From: Hymenobacter siberiensis
GTDB taxonomy: Bacteria > Bacteroidota > Bacteroidia > Cytophagales > Hymenobacteraceae
Assembly (NCBI RefSeq): GCF_018967865.2
Contig: NZ_JAHLZY020000001.1
Coordinates: 806,001 to 870,000, forward strand
Length of the DNA stretch: 64,000 bases
Direction: 5' to 3'
Positions 1 to 8,902 of this stretch are shown one piece after another. Under the pieces are notes generated by a model. It saw nothing but the letters and a program-made list of their open reading frames with translations. It searched no databases and had not been told where the DNA came from. Position numbers and translations under genes: made by a program. Position 1 is the first letter of the stretch. The number at the start of each line of letters is the position of its first letter.

Positions 1-1
1 G

Positions 2-1756
2 GACTACCGCAACTGGACCCTCTCGCTACCCGTGCCGCTGAACCCCGGCGCGGCGATATACCGGCTATTAGCGGTTTATGATGGGCAGGTGTATGTGGCA
101 ATCGACGGCGCGGGCGTGTATAAAGTCGTTGCAAATTCCTGGCAATCGGTTCCTAATACCTACGCGGGGTCGTTTCGCAGCTTACGCACCAGTGGCATTG
201 GCGTGCTGGCCATTGATGACAATGCCGGAGTGCGCCGCATTGACCGCAACGGCGCGGTAACTACCGTGGTGCCCGCCATAACGGGGTATGCGCAAGATGT
301 AGTGCGCGCCCGCGATGGCAGTTACTACGTGGCGAACTACGAAAAAGGCCTGCAAAGGGTGCAGGCCGGCACCGGCAGGGTTACCGACTCGTTTGTGGCC
401 AACGGGCCGGCAAGCAGCCTGGCGTTTAGTTTGCTGGCCGATGCCCATGCGAATACTGTCGACGTATTCACCGGAGGCTACAGTGAGCGTTATACTCCTA
501 ACTACTATCAGTCAGGATTCTACGAATACAATGCTGGGCAATGGAGTAACTTTAATCCGCCGAAACTGCCCGGTAATTCAAGTTCAATCCCGTATTTGCT
601 GAGCCCCGTGCGCGGGAGCCGCACGCCCGATGGTACCTTATACGTGGGGGCCTATGGCGGGGGGCTGCTGGAATGGAAAGGGCCTGACCAGGTGCGGCAT
701 TTCGGTGAAGGCCTCCCGACTGGTAGCCCACTCATTGGCACGTTTGGGCTGGGAAATAATCGGGTTGAGGTAACGGATGTAGCAGCAACCTCGGAAGGCA
801 AAGTGTGGGTAGTGAACCGGCATTTGCTTCCCGGTAGCTCGGGATTGTTTATACTGGACCCTGCTACGACCACCTGGCAGGTTATTCCATGGGTGCCTCA
901 TCTGCAGGAGCTTGAGCGAGTTGCCCTCGATGACAACGGCTACGCCTGGGTAACTGTATCGCGCAAAACAGACCCCTCCGGCACCGGGCCTGCTATTGGC
1001 ATTTACGCGGTAGACCCCGCCATTACTCAATCCAATCCACCGCGCCTGTTTACGTCCGCGACCGGTCTGCCCGATAATCAGATTTACGAGCTGGCGAAAG
1101 ACCGGCGCGGGTACATGTGGGCGGCTACCATTAAAGGCGTGGCCGTGTTTAGTGACCCGAGCGGCCCGTTCCTGTCCCCGGCCGGATTCACGCTGCCGGT
1201 GGTGCGGCGCGGGGAAGGCACGGGCTTTCCGGCGCTGTTTAGCGAGGCCGTGCGGACGCTGGCCGTGGACGGGGCCGACCGCAAGTGGTTCGGGACCGAT
1301 AATGGCCTATGGCTGTTTAGCCCCGATGCCGACGAGGCCCTGATGCACTTCACTACGGCCAACAGCCCGCTGCCTTCCAATCGCATTGTGGACGTGAAGG
1401 TGAACGACAAGACCGGCGAAGTATGGGTGGCCACCGATGCTGGTGTGGTCGCCTACCGGGGCTCAGCTACCGTAACCGAAGGTGAGCCGCACTGCACGGC
1501 CGTATTCCCTAATCCCGTGCGGCCTGATTTTCAGGGCACAGTTGGAATCAGCGGCTTGGCTAATAATGCGTTGGTGAAAATTACCGACGTGGCGGGCCAT
1601 CTCGTGTATGCCACCACGGCCACCGGCGGGACCGTTGCCTGGAACCTGACCATGCCCGATGGCCAGCGTGTGCGGTCGGGCATTTATCTGGTGCTATCGT
1701 CGGACGCCGATGGCAAAAACGGCTGCGTGAGCAAAGTAGCCGTCCTTAGCAAATGA
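2..1756 (+). CDS. porZ: T9SS attachment-complex protein PorZ, 3' part
   Basis: The frame is open to the left edge, so the gene starts outside the window; the visible part is about 584 residues. It holds propeller repeats of the two-component-regulator type (recurring DNQIYELAKDRRGYMWAAT and DRKWFGTDNGLWLFSP patterns) followed by a C-terminal sorting-like domain that starts near FPNPV and ends KVAVLSK. No kinase domain follows. This architecture is that of PorZ, a surface component that works with PorU, PorV and PorQ to deliver the A-LPS anchor to T9SS cargo. The gene lies just upstream of recO on the same strand, and porU/porV lie 50 kb downstream in the same window. A generic propeller plus sorting-domain protein is the alternative. 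Confidence 0.75.
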   Translation, partial: DYRNWTLSLPVPLNPGAAIYRLLAVYDGQVYVAIDGAGVYKVVANSWQSVPNTYAGSFRSLRTSGIGVLAIDDNAGVRRIDRNGAVTTVVPAITGYAQDVVRARDGSYYVANYEKGLQRVQAGTGRVTDSFVANGPASSLAFSLLADAHANTVDVFTGGYSERYTPNYYQSGFYEYNAGQWSNFNPPKLPGNSSSIPYLLSPVRGSRTPDGTLYVGAYGGGLLEWKGPDQVRHFGEGLPTGSPLIGTFGLGNNRVEVTDVAATSEGKVWVVNRHLLPGSSGLFILDPATTTWQVIPWVPHLQELERVALDDNGYAWVTVSRKTDPSGTGPAIGIYAVDPAITQSNPPRLFTSATGLPDNQIYELAKDRRGYMWAATIKGVAVFSDPSGPFLSPAGFTLPVVRRGEGTGFPALFSEAVRTLAVDGADRKWFGTDNGLWLFSPDADEALMHFTTANSPLPSNRIVDVKVNDKTGEVWVATDAGVVAYRGSATVTEGEPHCTAVFPNPVRPDFQGTVGISGLANNALVKITDVAGHLVYATTATGGTVAWNLTMPDGQRVRSGIYLVLSSDADGKNGCVSKVAVLSK

Positions 1757-1763
1757 GTTGAGC

Positions 1764-1859
1764 GTGTGGGAAATGTGGAAATCTGGGAAACGTGGAAATG
1801 TGCCAGTTGCAAGCCAGTTGAAAATCTCCACATTTCCACATTTTCCATGTTTTCACATT
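1764..1859. repeat. Intergenic hairpin of iterated words (class P, locus 1)
   Basis: Left arm at about 1764-1801 is made of variants of GTGGAAAT (GTGGGAAATGTGGAAAT and similar); right arm at about 1824-1859 is made of the complementary words (CCACATTTCCACATTTTCC). It begins 7 nt after the porZ stop codon and ends 8 nt before the recO start, so it fills the gap. Confidence 0.7.
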
Positions 1860-1867
1860 AATAAAGC

Positions 1868-2587
1868 ATGCTGATTAAGACGCGGGGCATTGTCCTCAGC
1901 TACCTCAAATACCGCGAAACGAGCATTATCGCCCGGGTGTACACCGAGCGGCTGGGCGTGCAGACCTACGTGGTGAATGGCGTGCGCAAGGCCAAGCCGC
2001 CGGGGCGCATAGCCCTGTTTCAGCCCTTCACGCTGCTGGAGTTGGTGGCCTACGTGGCCCGGGGCAGCAGCGGCCTCACGCGGCTGTCGGAGTTCCGGTG
2101 CGCCGAGCCCTTCCAGACGCTGCCTTACGACGTGCACAAAAGCAGCGTGGTGCTGTTTCTGTCGGAAGTGCTGGGCCGGGTCGTGCGCGAGGAAGAGCAG
2201 AACGAAGCGCTGTTTAAATTTCTGCACGATTCCATCCTGGACTTTGACCGGCAAGCAGCGGGCAGCGAGAATTTTGCGCTGGGGTTTCTGCTGCAACTGA
2301 CTGCTTACCTGGGGTTTGGCATCAGTTCTGGCAGTGAACTGACCGACCAGGTGATTATGGCGGGCCACGCGGCCACTGCCAAGGGCGTGACCGGCCCGGC
2401 CACGCTGCGGCTGCACGAGTTCGATGGCTATTTCGACGAGCTGTTGCGCGCCCCCGCCACCAGCACCATCCCCAACGGCCGCGTGCGCCATGAGCTACTG
2501 AACGTGCTCATCCGCTACTACCAGTTGCACGTGGAGCAGATGGGCGAAATCCGCTCCCTGGAAATCCTGTCGCAGGTTCTCAACTAA
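1868..2587 (+). CDS. recO: DNA repair protein RecO
   Basis: The 239-residue product has the RecO N-terminal OB fold (MLIKTRGIVLSYLKYRETS, then VNGVRKAK) and the helical C-terminal domain, at normal family length. RecO binds single-stranded DNA and SSB and, with RecR, loads RecA in gap repair. The cysteines of the RecO zinc finger found in some bacteria are absent, as is common in Bacteroidota. ATG at 1868 gives the expected N-terminus. A long bidirectional hairpin begins at the stop codon. Confidence 0.95.
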   Translation: MLIKTRGIVLSYLKYRETSIIARVYTERLGVQTYVVNGVRKAKPPGRIALFQPFTLLELVAYVARGSSGLTRLSEFRCAEPFQTLPYDVHKSSVVLFLSEVLGRVVREEEQNEALFKFLHDSILDFDRQAAGSENFALGFLLQLTAYLGFGISSGSELTDQVIMAGHAATAKGVTGPATLRLHEFDGYFDELLRAPATSTIPNGRVRHELLNVLIRYYQLHVEQMGEIRSLEILSQVLN

Positions 2588-2666
2588 AAAAAGCTGTCCT
2601 GTGCTTGTCAGAAACCAGTATGCCGGTAGGCGTCTGGTTTCTGACAAGCACAGGACAGCTTTTTTT
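2586..2666. terminator. Long perfect bidirectional terminator
   Basis: A 33-bp perfect inverted repeat (2586-2618 with 2634-2666) around a 15-nt loop. Each arm ends in seven A or T residues, so it gives a U-tract on both strands. It separates the convergent recO and first FKBP gene and overlaps the recO stop codon. Confidence 0.9.
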
Positions 2667-2687
2667 AAGCTTAACGGCTTAATCCGG

Positions 2688-3641
2688 TTATTTGAAGTCA
2701 ACCAGTTCCACCTCGAAGCGGAGCACGGCGTTGGCGGGAATGTCGGCGCCGGCACCGCGGGGGCCATATGCCAGGGGCGACGGAATGAGCAATACTGCCT
2801 TGCTGCTTTTGTTGAGCATAGCAATGCCCTGGTCCCAGCCCGGAATTACCTGGCCCTGGCCCAGCACGAAGGAAATGGGCTCGTTGCCGTGCTTGGCCGA
2901 AGAGTCGAACTCCTGCCCCGTGGCCAGCACCGTGCCCCGGTAAAGCACGCGCACCGTCTGGCCGGTTTTGGGCGGCAGGCCGGTGCCGAGCTTCTTGAGG
3001 ATGTAATAGGTGCCGCCCGTCGTTTTCTTGGCAGTGGCCTTGTTCTTTTTCAGGTAGGCCTGAATGGTAGCCACGTCCTTGGTCATTTGTGCGGCGGCCA
3101 GTGCCTTGCCCTGCCGGACGCTTTCTTCCTGCAGCTTCTGCTGGCGGGCCGTCATTTCGGCCATCGTCACTAGCTCGCGGGCGCTGGCCAATACGACCAG
3201 CTTGTTGCCGCTCCGGCGCAGAAACGGCGGTACGGGCTGGCGGAAGGTTTTCGCAAACACGGTATCGGCCGGGAAGCGGAAGATGGCGCTGTCGCCGGGC
3301 AGCAGCAGGCCCAGGGCTTCCTCCAGGCTGCCGGAGGTAACCTGCGCGGGCAGAGCCACCGGCTGGGGCAGCGGCTGCAGCTGGCGCGAGTTCATAAGCA
3401 CCGAGTCGCGGCCCGTACGGAATTCCATGAATACCGTCAGGACCTGGCCGGCCCGGCTGGCGTAGGGCGCATCGGTGGGCGCGAGGGCGCGGGGCTGATA
3501 GTGCCCGGTGGCATCTTTGCGGAAGAGGCGGTACTCCGTGCCTGCGGGCAGGCGGGAGAAATCAGTAGCCGGCGCCTGTGCCTGCGCCACCTGGGCTAAG
3601 CTAAACAGGGCCCCTAACGCGGCAAAAAACAGATTTCGCAT
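2688..3641 (-). CDS. FKBP-type peptidyl-prolyl isomerase, secreted, two-domain
   Basis: The 317-residue product has a signal peptide (cleavage near AQAQA, residue 22) and a C-terminal FKBP domain from about residue 210 with GQEFDSS, VIPGWDQG, LLIPSPLAYG and a final FEVELVDF. The N-terminal half resembles a decayed second FKBP domain, followed by a helical linker. It probably catalyses proline isomerisation on exported proteins in the periplasm. It is a paralogue of the product at 4900-5943, with the same layout and nearly the same ending. It is the last of four FKBP genes in a row on this strand. Confidence 0.9.
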   Translation of the reverse strand: MRNLFFAALGALFSLAQVAQAQAPATDFSRLPAGTEYRLFRKDATGHYQPRALAPTDAPYASRAGQVLTVFMEFRTGRDSVLMNSRQLQPLPQPVALPAQVTSGSLEEALGLLLPGDSAIFRFPADTVFAKTFRQPVPPFLRRSGNKLVVLASARELVTMAEMTARQQKLQEESVRQGKALAAAQMTKDVATIQAYLKKNKATAKKTTGGTYYILKKLGTGLPPKTGQTVRVLYRGTVLATGQEFDSSAKHGNEPISFVLGQGQVIPGWDQGIAMLNKSSKAVLLIPSPLAYGPRGAGADIPANAVLRFEVELVDFK

Positions 3642-3685
3642 TGTTCTAAGTAAGGTTCTGGAAGGATGAGCGGCCGCATGAAGTC

Positions 3686-4206
3686 TTACCGGACGCTCAT
3701 AACCTGCAACTCGAATACCAGGTCAGTATCGGGAGGAATTAAGTAATGAGATTCATCGTCGGGGTCGCGCACGCCGGCTGCGCCGTAGGCTAGCGCGGCC
3801 GGTATCCAGGCGCGCACCCGGGATCCCACGGGCAGCAGGGGCAACAATTTGTCCCAGCCCGCGATGACTTCCTTGCGGCCCACCCGAAACCGCACCGGCC
3901 CACCCGAGGCGGCCGTCGCGTCAAAAATATGGCCGTCGGGCAGGAAACCGGTGTAGCGCACGGCTACGCGCTGGCCAGGCCGGGCCAGCGCCCCCGTGCC
4001 ACGCTCCCGAAAAATAAAACGCACCCCGCCCGGCGTAAACTGCGGAGCGAGGTGCGCGGTATCGGGGCTGGCTCCGGTGGCGGAGACAATGGGCGTAGTG
4101 GGCACGGCCGGCTTGGGGCATCCTGGGCCTGGGCTGCCGGGCCGCTAAGCAGCAGCAAGGCCAGCAGGCTGCCTATTCCCCGCGCGATTCCCGTGGTGCC
4201 GTGCAT
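3686..4206 (-). pseudogene. FKBP-type peptidyl-prolyl isomerase, frameshifted after the signal peptide
   Basis: ATG at 4206 encodes a clear signal peptide (LLALLLLSGPAAQAQ), but that frame runs into unrelated proline-rich sequence. The mature FKBP domain (FLPDGHIFDATAA, VIAGWDKLLPLLPVG, WIPAALAYGAAG) lies in another frame, open from about 4144 to the stop at 3686. One extra C (minus strand) in the CCCC run at 4115-4118 would join QAQDAP to KPAVPTTPIVS in frame. The cause is either a real one-base deletion or a sequencing error. A weak GTG start at 4105 could give a signal-less 139-residue protein. Confidence 0.75.
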
Positions 4207-4213
4207 GGCAGAC

Positions 4214-4810
4214 TTAAAATACTTCGAGGATTTCTACGTCAAACATCAACGCCGAATCGGCGGGGATGGAAGCTGAACCGGTGGGGCCGTAGGCCAGATA
4301 GGAGGGAATAAGCAACAACTTCCGGTCGCCCTGGCGCATCAGCAACAAGCCTTCGTTGAAACCGGGAATAGCCCCGCTGCCACCCGTGAATACCACACAG
4401 CCACACTGGGTATGATTCTCCGAGGAATTATCGAAAATAGTACCCTGTGGATAGTTGGGGTTGCCATACGAAGCCGGGTAGCCCGTGGAGGCCGGGTGCG
4501 CGCCGTTGCTCAGAAACCGCCCGATGTACTTCACACGCACCTGCTTGCCCGTGGTAACGGCCAGGCCGGTGCCCGCCACGCTGTCCACCACGTACAGGCC
4601 GGAGTTGGTGCGGCGGGCTTTTTTCAGCAGATTACGCTTGTCCAGATACTTATGAATCGTATCCTCGTCGATGATTTTCAGCTGATTCTGGTGTTCAGCC
4701 ACCTGCTTCTGGTAGGTCGTTTGCGAGTTGCAGCTCCAAAGGGCCGGAGCGGCGAGCAGCAGGCAGGCACCCAGCACCAGGTGGTGTGCACGGAGCAGAA
4801 TTTTATTCAT
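4214..4810 (-). CDS. FKBP-type peptidyl-prolyl isomerase, lipoprotein
   Basis: The 198-residue product has a lipoprotein signal (ALWSC lipobox, Cys27) and one FKBP domain (GTIFDNS, IPGFNEGLLLMRQGD, LLIPSYLAYGPTG). It is probably an envelope-anchored foldase. Gliding flavobacteria carry a lipoprotein isomerase, GldI, reportedly near an nrnA-type gene, and this neighbourhood (FKBP lipoproteins, nrnA, ndk) recalls that. Orthology to GldI is only a suggestion, so no symbol is given. It ends 7 nt before the frameshifted paralogue. Confidence 0.9.
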   Translation of the reverse strand: MNKILLRAHHLVLGACLLLAAPALWSCNSQTTYQKQVAEHQNQLKIIDEDTIHKYLDKRNLLKKARRTNSGLYVVDSVAGTGLAVTTGKQVRVKYIGRFLSNGAHPASTGYPASYGNPNYPQGTIFDNSSENHTQCGCVVFTGGSGAIPGFNEGLLLMRQGDRKLLLIPSYLAYGPTGSASIPADSALMFDVEILEVF

Positions 4811-4899
4811 GGCGAAGCGGATAAAAAGATTCCGACCAACGGAGCCCGGGCAATAGTGCCGTGCCGCCCGTTGGCCGGAATCAGTAACAGTAAGAAGGA

Positions 4900-5943
4900 T
4901 TATTGAACGTCAACAAGTTCCACTTCAAAGCGCAGGGGCGCATTGGCGGGAATGTCGGCCCCGGCCCCACGCGTGCCATAGGCCAGCGCCGAAGGAATGA
5001 GCAGAATGGCGCGGCTGCCCTTGTTGAGCAGGGCAATGCCCTCGTCCCAACCCGGAATTACGGCACCCTGGCCGATGGGGAAGTCAATGGGCTTGCCGGC
5101 TTTGTCCGACGAGTCAAACTGCTTGCCGCTGAGCAGCGTGCCGTTGTAGTTCACGCTCACGGTCTGGCCGGCTTTGGGCGTAGCGCCGGTGCCGGGCTTC
5201 AGCACCTGGTAGTAGACGCCCGATGGCGTTTTCTGCACGGTGAGGCCATTTTTCTTGATGTATTCCTGCAGCAGGGCATCGTCCTTTTTCATCTGGGCCT
5301 GCACGGCCGGCTCGGCCAGGGCCTTCGCCTGGGCGTCTTTCTGGGCCTGCATCTGCTTGGCGTACTCGGGCGAGGCCATGCGCTGCTTCAGCTGGGCGGC
5401 CATGGCGCGCTTTTGCAGCTCGGGCTGCATCGCCTGAGCTTCTTCCTGCGTGATGAGCTTGTTGGTGGTCGATACAAACATCTGCACCACGTTGCCGCCG
5501 CGCTTCAGGAAGGGGGGCACGGGCTGGCCCGACTTGGGCTTGATGAGCGAATCGACCTGGAAGCGGAACACGCCGCTGTCGCCGGGCTGGAGCATGGACA
5601 GGGCCTCGTCGGGCATGCCTTTCTGCTTCAGCTCCTGCAGGGGCAGGGGCACGGGCATGCCCACGTCGCGGCGGGTGTTCTGAAGCACCGAGTCCTTGCC
5701 GGTGCGGTACTGCATGTTGCCGAGCAGAAACTTGCCCACGCGGTCCTTGTAGGTCGGGTCGCCGTCGGGGCCGATTTCGCGCCGCTCGTAGCTGTTTCCG
5801 ACTTTTTTGAAAATCTTGTACTCGATGCCGGACTTGGTCTTGGCAAAGTCACCCCCGCCTTTGTTGCAGGCGGTGAGGGAAGCGAAGCTCAGCACGCCGG
5901 CCGCCAGGGCCAGCTGCCGCGCAGAGCGGGAGGTAAAACGCAT
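4900..5943 (-). CDS. FKBP-type peptidyl-prolyl isomerase, lipoprotein, two-domain
   Basis: The 347-residue product has a lipobox (SLTAC, Cys26), a degenerate N-terminal FKBP-like domain, a charged helical middle rich in K, Q and A (about residues 165-230), and a complete C-terminal FKBP domain (GKQFDSSDKAG, VIPGWDEGIALLNKG, LLIPSALAYGTRG). It resembles the foldases that help outer-membrane and exported proteins, acting in the periplasm. It is first in the run of four FKBP genes and has a -7 promoter element just upstream, overlapping the nrnA stop codon. Confidence 0.92.
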   Translation of the reverse strand: MRFTSRSARQLALAAGVLSFASLTACNKGGGDFAKTKSGIEYKIFKKVGNSYERREIGPDGDPTYKDRVGKFLLGNMQYRTGKDSVLQNTRRDVGMPVPLPLQELKQKGMPDEALSMLQPGDSGVFRFQVDSLIKPKSGQPVPPFLKRGGNVVQMFVSTTNKLITQEEAQAMQPELQKRAMAAQLKQRMASPEYAKQMQAQKDAQAKALAEPAVQAQMKKDDALLQEYIKKNGLTVQKTPSGVYYQVLKPGTGATPKAGQTVSVNYNGTLLSGKQFDSSDKAGKPIDFPIGQGAVIPGWDEGIALLNKGSRAILLIPSALAYGTRGAGADIPANAPLRFEVELVDVQ

Positions 5944-5975
5944 GAAAATTAAAAAAGTGAGGGTCAGATACGGTT

Positions 5976-5983
5976 CAAAGTTA
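5976..5983 (-). promoter_or_regulatory. -7 promoter element for the FKBP cluster
   Basis: Reads TAACTTTG on the minus strand, a full match to the Bacteroidota TAnnTTTG element, 33 nt before the first FKBP start and overlapping the nrnA stop codon. No clear -33 TTG was seen. Confidence 0.5.
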
Positions 5984-7027
5984 CGCCACTGGCGGCGCTA
6001 CGGCAGCGGGTACGCCCGTTAATTGTTCCTTGTATTCGGGCAGGATGCTGAGGAAGCGGTCCACGGTTGCATCGAGGGGCAGGTAGCTGATGCCGCCGGA
6101 GGCATTGTGGTGCCCGCCGCCGTCGAAATGCCTGCGCGAAAAGTCGCTGACAGAGAAGCTGCCCACCGAGCGAAAAGAAATTTTGACGGCCACGCCGCGG
6201 TCAATGAAAACCGCCGCGAAAAGGATGCCCTCAATGCTCAGGGCGTAGTTTACCAGGCCTTCGGTGTCGCCAGTTTTGCTCTGGTACTGGCGCAGCTCGT
6301 CCTGCGTAATGGCGATGTAGGCCGTGTTGAACTCGCGGTTCACCACCAGCTTATCCTTCAGTACGAAGCCCAAAAAACGCAGGCGGATTTCGGAGTGCGA
6401 GTCGTAGATGCGACGGTGCACCGACGAGAGGTCGATGTTCACCTTGAGCAGCTCGGCAATAATCAAATGCACGTTGCGCGAGGTGCTGGGGTGGCGGAAC
6501 GAGCCCGTATCGGTCATAATGCCCGCGTACAGCGCCTCGCCCATGCCCTTGGTGATTAGGTCCTGATGGCCCAGGTCGCGGATGATTTCAAAAATCAGCT
6601 CAGCCGTAGCGGCTGCCGTGGGCACCGAGAACGTGATGTCGGCAAAGTCCTCGGGCTCCTGGTGGTGGTCTACCAGCACCTTGGTGGCGCTGGCCACCCG
6701 GATGTATTCGCCCAGCTCATTGATGCGGCCCAGGCAGCTAAAATCGAGGCAGCAGATAACCTCGGCGCGGGCAATGAGGTCGCGCACCTGCCGGTCGTTC
6801 CGGCGCTTGTCGTAAACAACGACTTCGTCGTTGCCCTCCATCCAATTGAGGAAGGCCGGATAATCGGACGGCGTGACCACCGTGACGTGGTGGCCCTGCT
6901 GCTTCAGATACCCGGCCCAGGCCAGTGACGAACCCAGCGCGTCGGCGTCGGGCTTGTGGTGGGTGGTAATAACAATCTGTTTGGGCTGCGCCAGCAAGGC
7001 TTGCAGCGCGGAAATGGAACTAGACAT
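5981..7027 (-). CDS. nrnA: DHH-family phosphoesterase (nanoRNase / pAp phosphatase)
   Basis: The 348-residue product starts at ATG 7027 (MSSSISALQ); the longer open frame upstream lacks family similarity. Motifs are [12 protein letters not shown] near residue 23, VDHHQEPED near residue 115 (the DHH signature), and the DHHA1 glycine-histidine motif [10 protein letters not shown] near the C-terminus. NrnA enzymes degrade 2-5-nt RNAs and remove the 3'-phosphate of pAp, in the cytoplasm. Divergent from ndk, and upstream of the FKBP cluster. Confidence 0.92.
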   Translation of the reverse strand: MSSSISALQALLAQPKQIVITTHHKPDADALGSSLAWAGYLKQQGHHVTVVTPSDYPAFLNWMEGNDEVVVYDKRRNDRQVRDLIARAEVICCLDFSCLGRINELGEYIRVASATKVLVDHHQEPEDFADITFSVPTAAATAELIFEIIRDLGHQDLITKGMGEALYAGIMTDTGSFRHPSTSRNVHLIIAELLKVNIDLSSVHRRIYDSHSEIRLRFLGFVLKDKLVVNREFNTAYIAITQDELRQYQSKTGDTEGLVNYALSIEGILFAAVFIDRGVAVKISFRSVGSFSVSDFSRRHFDGGGHHNASGGISYLPLDATVDRFLSILPEYKEQLTGVPAAVAPPVA

Positions 7028-7199
7028 CGACAACGTGAATGGCCCGGAAACGGAACTGAGGGCCGGTGGCTTACGAATAATTGGGGCGGCAAAAGTCGGC
7101 ATAAATCCGTTCTCAACAACGCACTGCCTGCGGAAGGTTCTCTTCAAGTATCTCAACGGCGGGTAGAACCCGGCCAAAGCAACCCGTGCGCTTTGTTGC

Positions 7200-7207
7200 T
7201 ACTTTTG
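7200..7207 (+). promoter_or_regulatory. -7 promoter element for ndk
   Basis: Reads TACTTTTG, a full match to TAnnTTTG, 45 nt before the ndk ATG. No convincing -33 element was seen. Confidence 0.5.
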
Positions 7208-7252
7208 TGGCTCAATACTTTTTTCAACCCCCACTCTCCCCCGACCAACGCA

Positions 7253-7663
7253 ATGGCCACCAACCGCACATTCACGATGATTAAGCCCGATGCCGTTCAG
7301 GAAAACCACATTGGTGGCATCCTGAGCATGATTGAGGCCGGCGGCTTCCGTATCGTGGAGCTCCAGAAACTCAACCTCAGCGCCGAGCGCGCCGGCCAGT
7401 TCTACGCCGTGCACGCCGAGCGTCCGTTCTACAACGACCTCGTGAAATACATGTCGAGCGGCCCCATTGTGGCGGCTATTCTCGAAAAAGAAAATGCTGT
7501 AGCTGATTTCCGTACCCTCATCGGCGCTACCAACCCGGCCAACGCCGAGGAAGGCACCATCCGGAAAAAGTACGCCAAGAGCATCGAAGCCAACGCCGTG
7601 CACGGTTCGGATTCGGACGAAAACGCGCAGATTGAAGGCGAATTCTACTTCGGCAACAAGTAA
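7253..7663 (+). CDS. ndk: Nucleoside-diphosphate kinase
   Basis: A 136-residue enzyme of normal length with [10 protein letters not shown] at the N-terminus and the active-site histidine in NAVHGSDS (His117). It moves the terminal phosphate of ATP to other NDPs through a phosphohistidine. ATG at 7253 gives the classical N-terminus; the open frame extends further upstream but without similarity. It has its own promoter and terminator. Confidence 0.98.
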   Translation: MATNRTFTMIKPDAVQENHIGGILSMIEAGGFRIVELQKLNLSAERAGQFYAVHAERPFYNDLVKYMSSGPIVAAILEKENAVADFRTLIGATNPANAEEGTIRKKYAKSIEANAVHGSDSDENAQIEGEFYFGNK

Positions 7664-7684
7664 TTCCAGCCGCCGCAAGGTAGC

Positions 7685-7720
7685 AAAAAGCCCGCTCTGC
7701 GCATGCAGAGCGGGCTTTTT
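7685..7720 (+). terminator. Intrinsic terminator of ndk
   Basis: A perfect 16-bp stem (7685-7700 with 7705-7720) with a GCAT loop, ending in five T residues; A and T runs on both sides make it bidirectional. It also lies downstream of the minus-strand ATPase gene. Confidence 0.9.
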
Positions 7721-7774
7721 CTTTATACCAAAAGCAGACTGTTTTTATACTAATCTTGTATTGTTGAGCTTTTT

Positions 7775-8869
7775 TTAGCGGCTGAAACCAATGCGTTTGC
7801 CATTGGCCTCCAGCTCGGTAAAGGTATTGGGCTCGCGGTTGTAGAGCTCGGCCAGGGAAGTTGGCTCCGTAATGGGGTCGGTCAGGCCCAGCGTGGTGCT
7901 CAGGGCCTGGGCCTTGTTGGCCGCCAGGGGGCCAAAATGATAGGCCGCAATGAGCCGGCCCTTGCGCAGTAGGGCCTTGTCGATGCGCGAAAGCTCGGTG
8001 TTGAACGTGCAGATAATCTGAATGTGGAAGCCGTCGGACAGCAGGCCGTCGGACAGGTTCAGCAGGTTGCTCACGGCGTTGCCGCCGGGCCCATCGCGCT
8101 TGGTTAGCAGCTCCTCGGCATCCTCAATCAGCAGGATGGAATTGGTGTTGTCGTGGAGCTGGTTGATGAATTCGGGGTCGGCGATGCGGGCCGCCAGATT
8201 GGGCGGGATGAACAGCTTGGGCTTATCGGTGAGGCCGCAGAGGTGGCGGATGTAGCTGGTTTTGCCGTTGCCGGGCGGGCCGTAGAGGATGATAATGCCC
8301 TTGTCGTTGGGCTTCTGCAGGCGCTGCACAATGGTTTCGTGGGCGGGCAGCAGGTCGTCGTTGTAGTGCGTGGCCAGATTCAGCGCCGGAATGGTGATGG
8401 GTAGGGGGCTGAACTCCAGGTCGCCGGTACTGAGGCGCAGCACCTGAATGCGCTTGCGCTCGACTTTGCCGGTTTCGAGGTGGGCCGTGAGCAGGGCGCG
8501 CAGCTGGGCCAGCAGGGCCGGGTCGGTCTGGGGTGAATAGTAGAGCTGGGCCGCCTGGTCGCCGTAAATGCCGCGGTCGTAAAACCACAGCAGCACGTGC
8601 GGGGCCAGCGTCAGGGCTTGGTACTGCAGCTCGGGAGCCTTGCCCACTTCCTCCACGTACACCGATTGCATCACGGTGGCGCGGTCCAGGTCGTGGGTTT
8701 CGGCAAGGGCGGTGAGCACAACCTGCCGTGCCTCGGTAGAGGCCAGCTGGTAGATTTCACGGCGCGGCAACGCGCCGAAAGTGGCATAGAACCACGCCAC
8801 GGGCTGAAAGCCCTGGTGGGTGTAGCTCAGCGATAGATCGGGGGCAGGAGGGGTAAGCGAGGGCGTCAT
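7775..8869 (-). CDS. AAA-family ATPase
   Basis: The 364-residue product has one AAA module in its C-terminal half: Walker A GPPGNGKTS (197-205), Walker B ILLIED (245-250), a sensor-1 asparagine in CTFN (290), and arginines in LRKGR (302, 305) in the arginine-finger region. The N-terminal 190 residues match no domain I recognise and may bind substrate. The AAA part resembles BCS1-like and other single-module ATPases. Substrate and pathway cannot be told, and the neighbours give no clue. Confidence 0.8.
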   Translation of the reverse strand: MTPSLTPPAPDLSLSYTHQGFQPVAWFYATFGALPRREIYQLASTEARQVVLTALAETHDLDRATVMQSVYVEEVGKAPELQYQALTLAPHVLLWFYDRGIYGDQAAQLYYSPQTDPALLAQLRALLTAHLETGKVERKRIQVLRLSTGDLEFSPLPITIPALNLATHYNDDLLPAHETIVQRLQKPNDKGIIILYGPPGNGKTSYIRHLCGLTDKPKLFIPPNLAARIADPEFINQLHDNTNSILLIEDAEELLTKRDGPGGNAVSNLLNLSDGLLSDGFHIQIICTFNTELSRIDKALLRKGRLIAAYHFGPLAANKAQALSTTLGLTDPITEPTSLAELYNREPNTFTELEANGKRIGFSR

Positions 8870-8902
8870 GCCAGATGCGAATGCTTGAAAAAGGCCGGCC
8901 GG

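Noticed and set aside
1..1756. Hybrid two-component histidine kinase
   Set aside because: The propeller repeats resemble the sensor part of such kinases, but the visible C-terminus is a sorting-type domain with no kinase.
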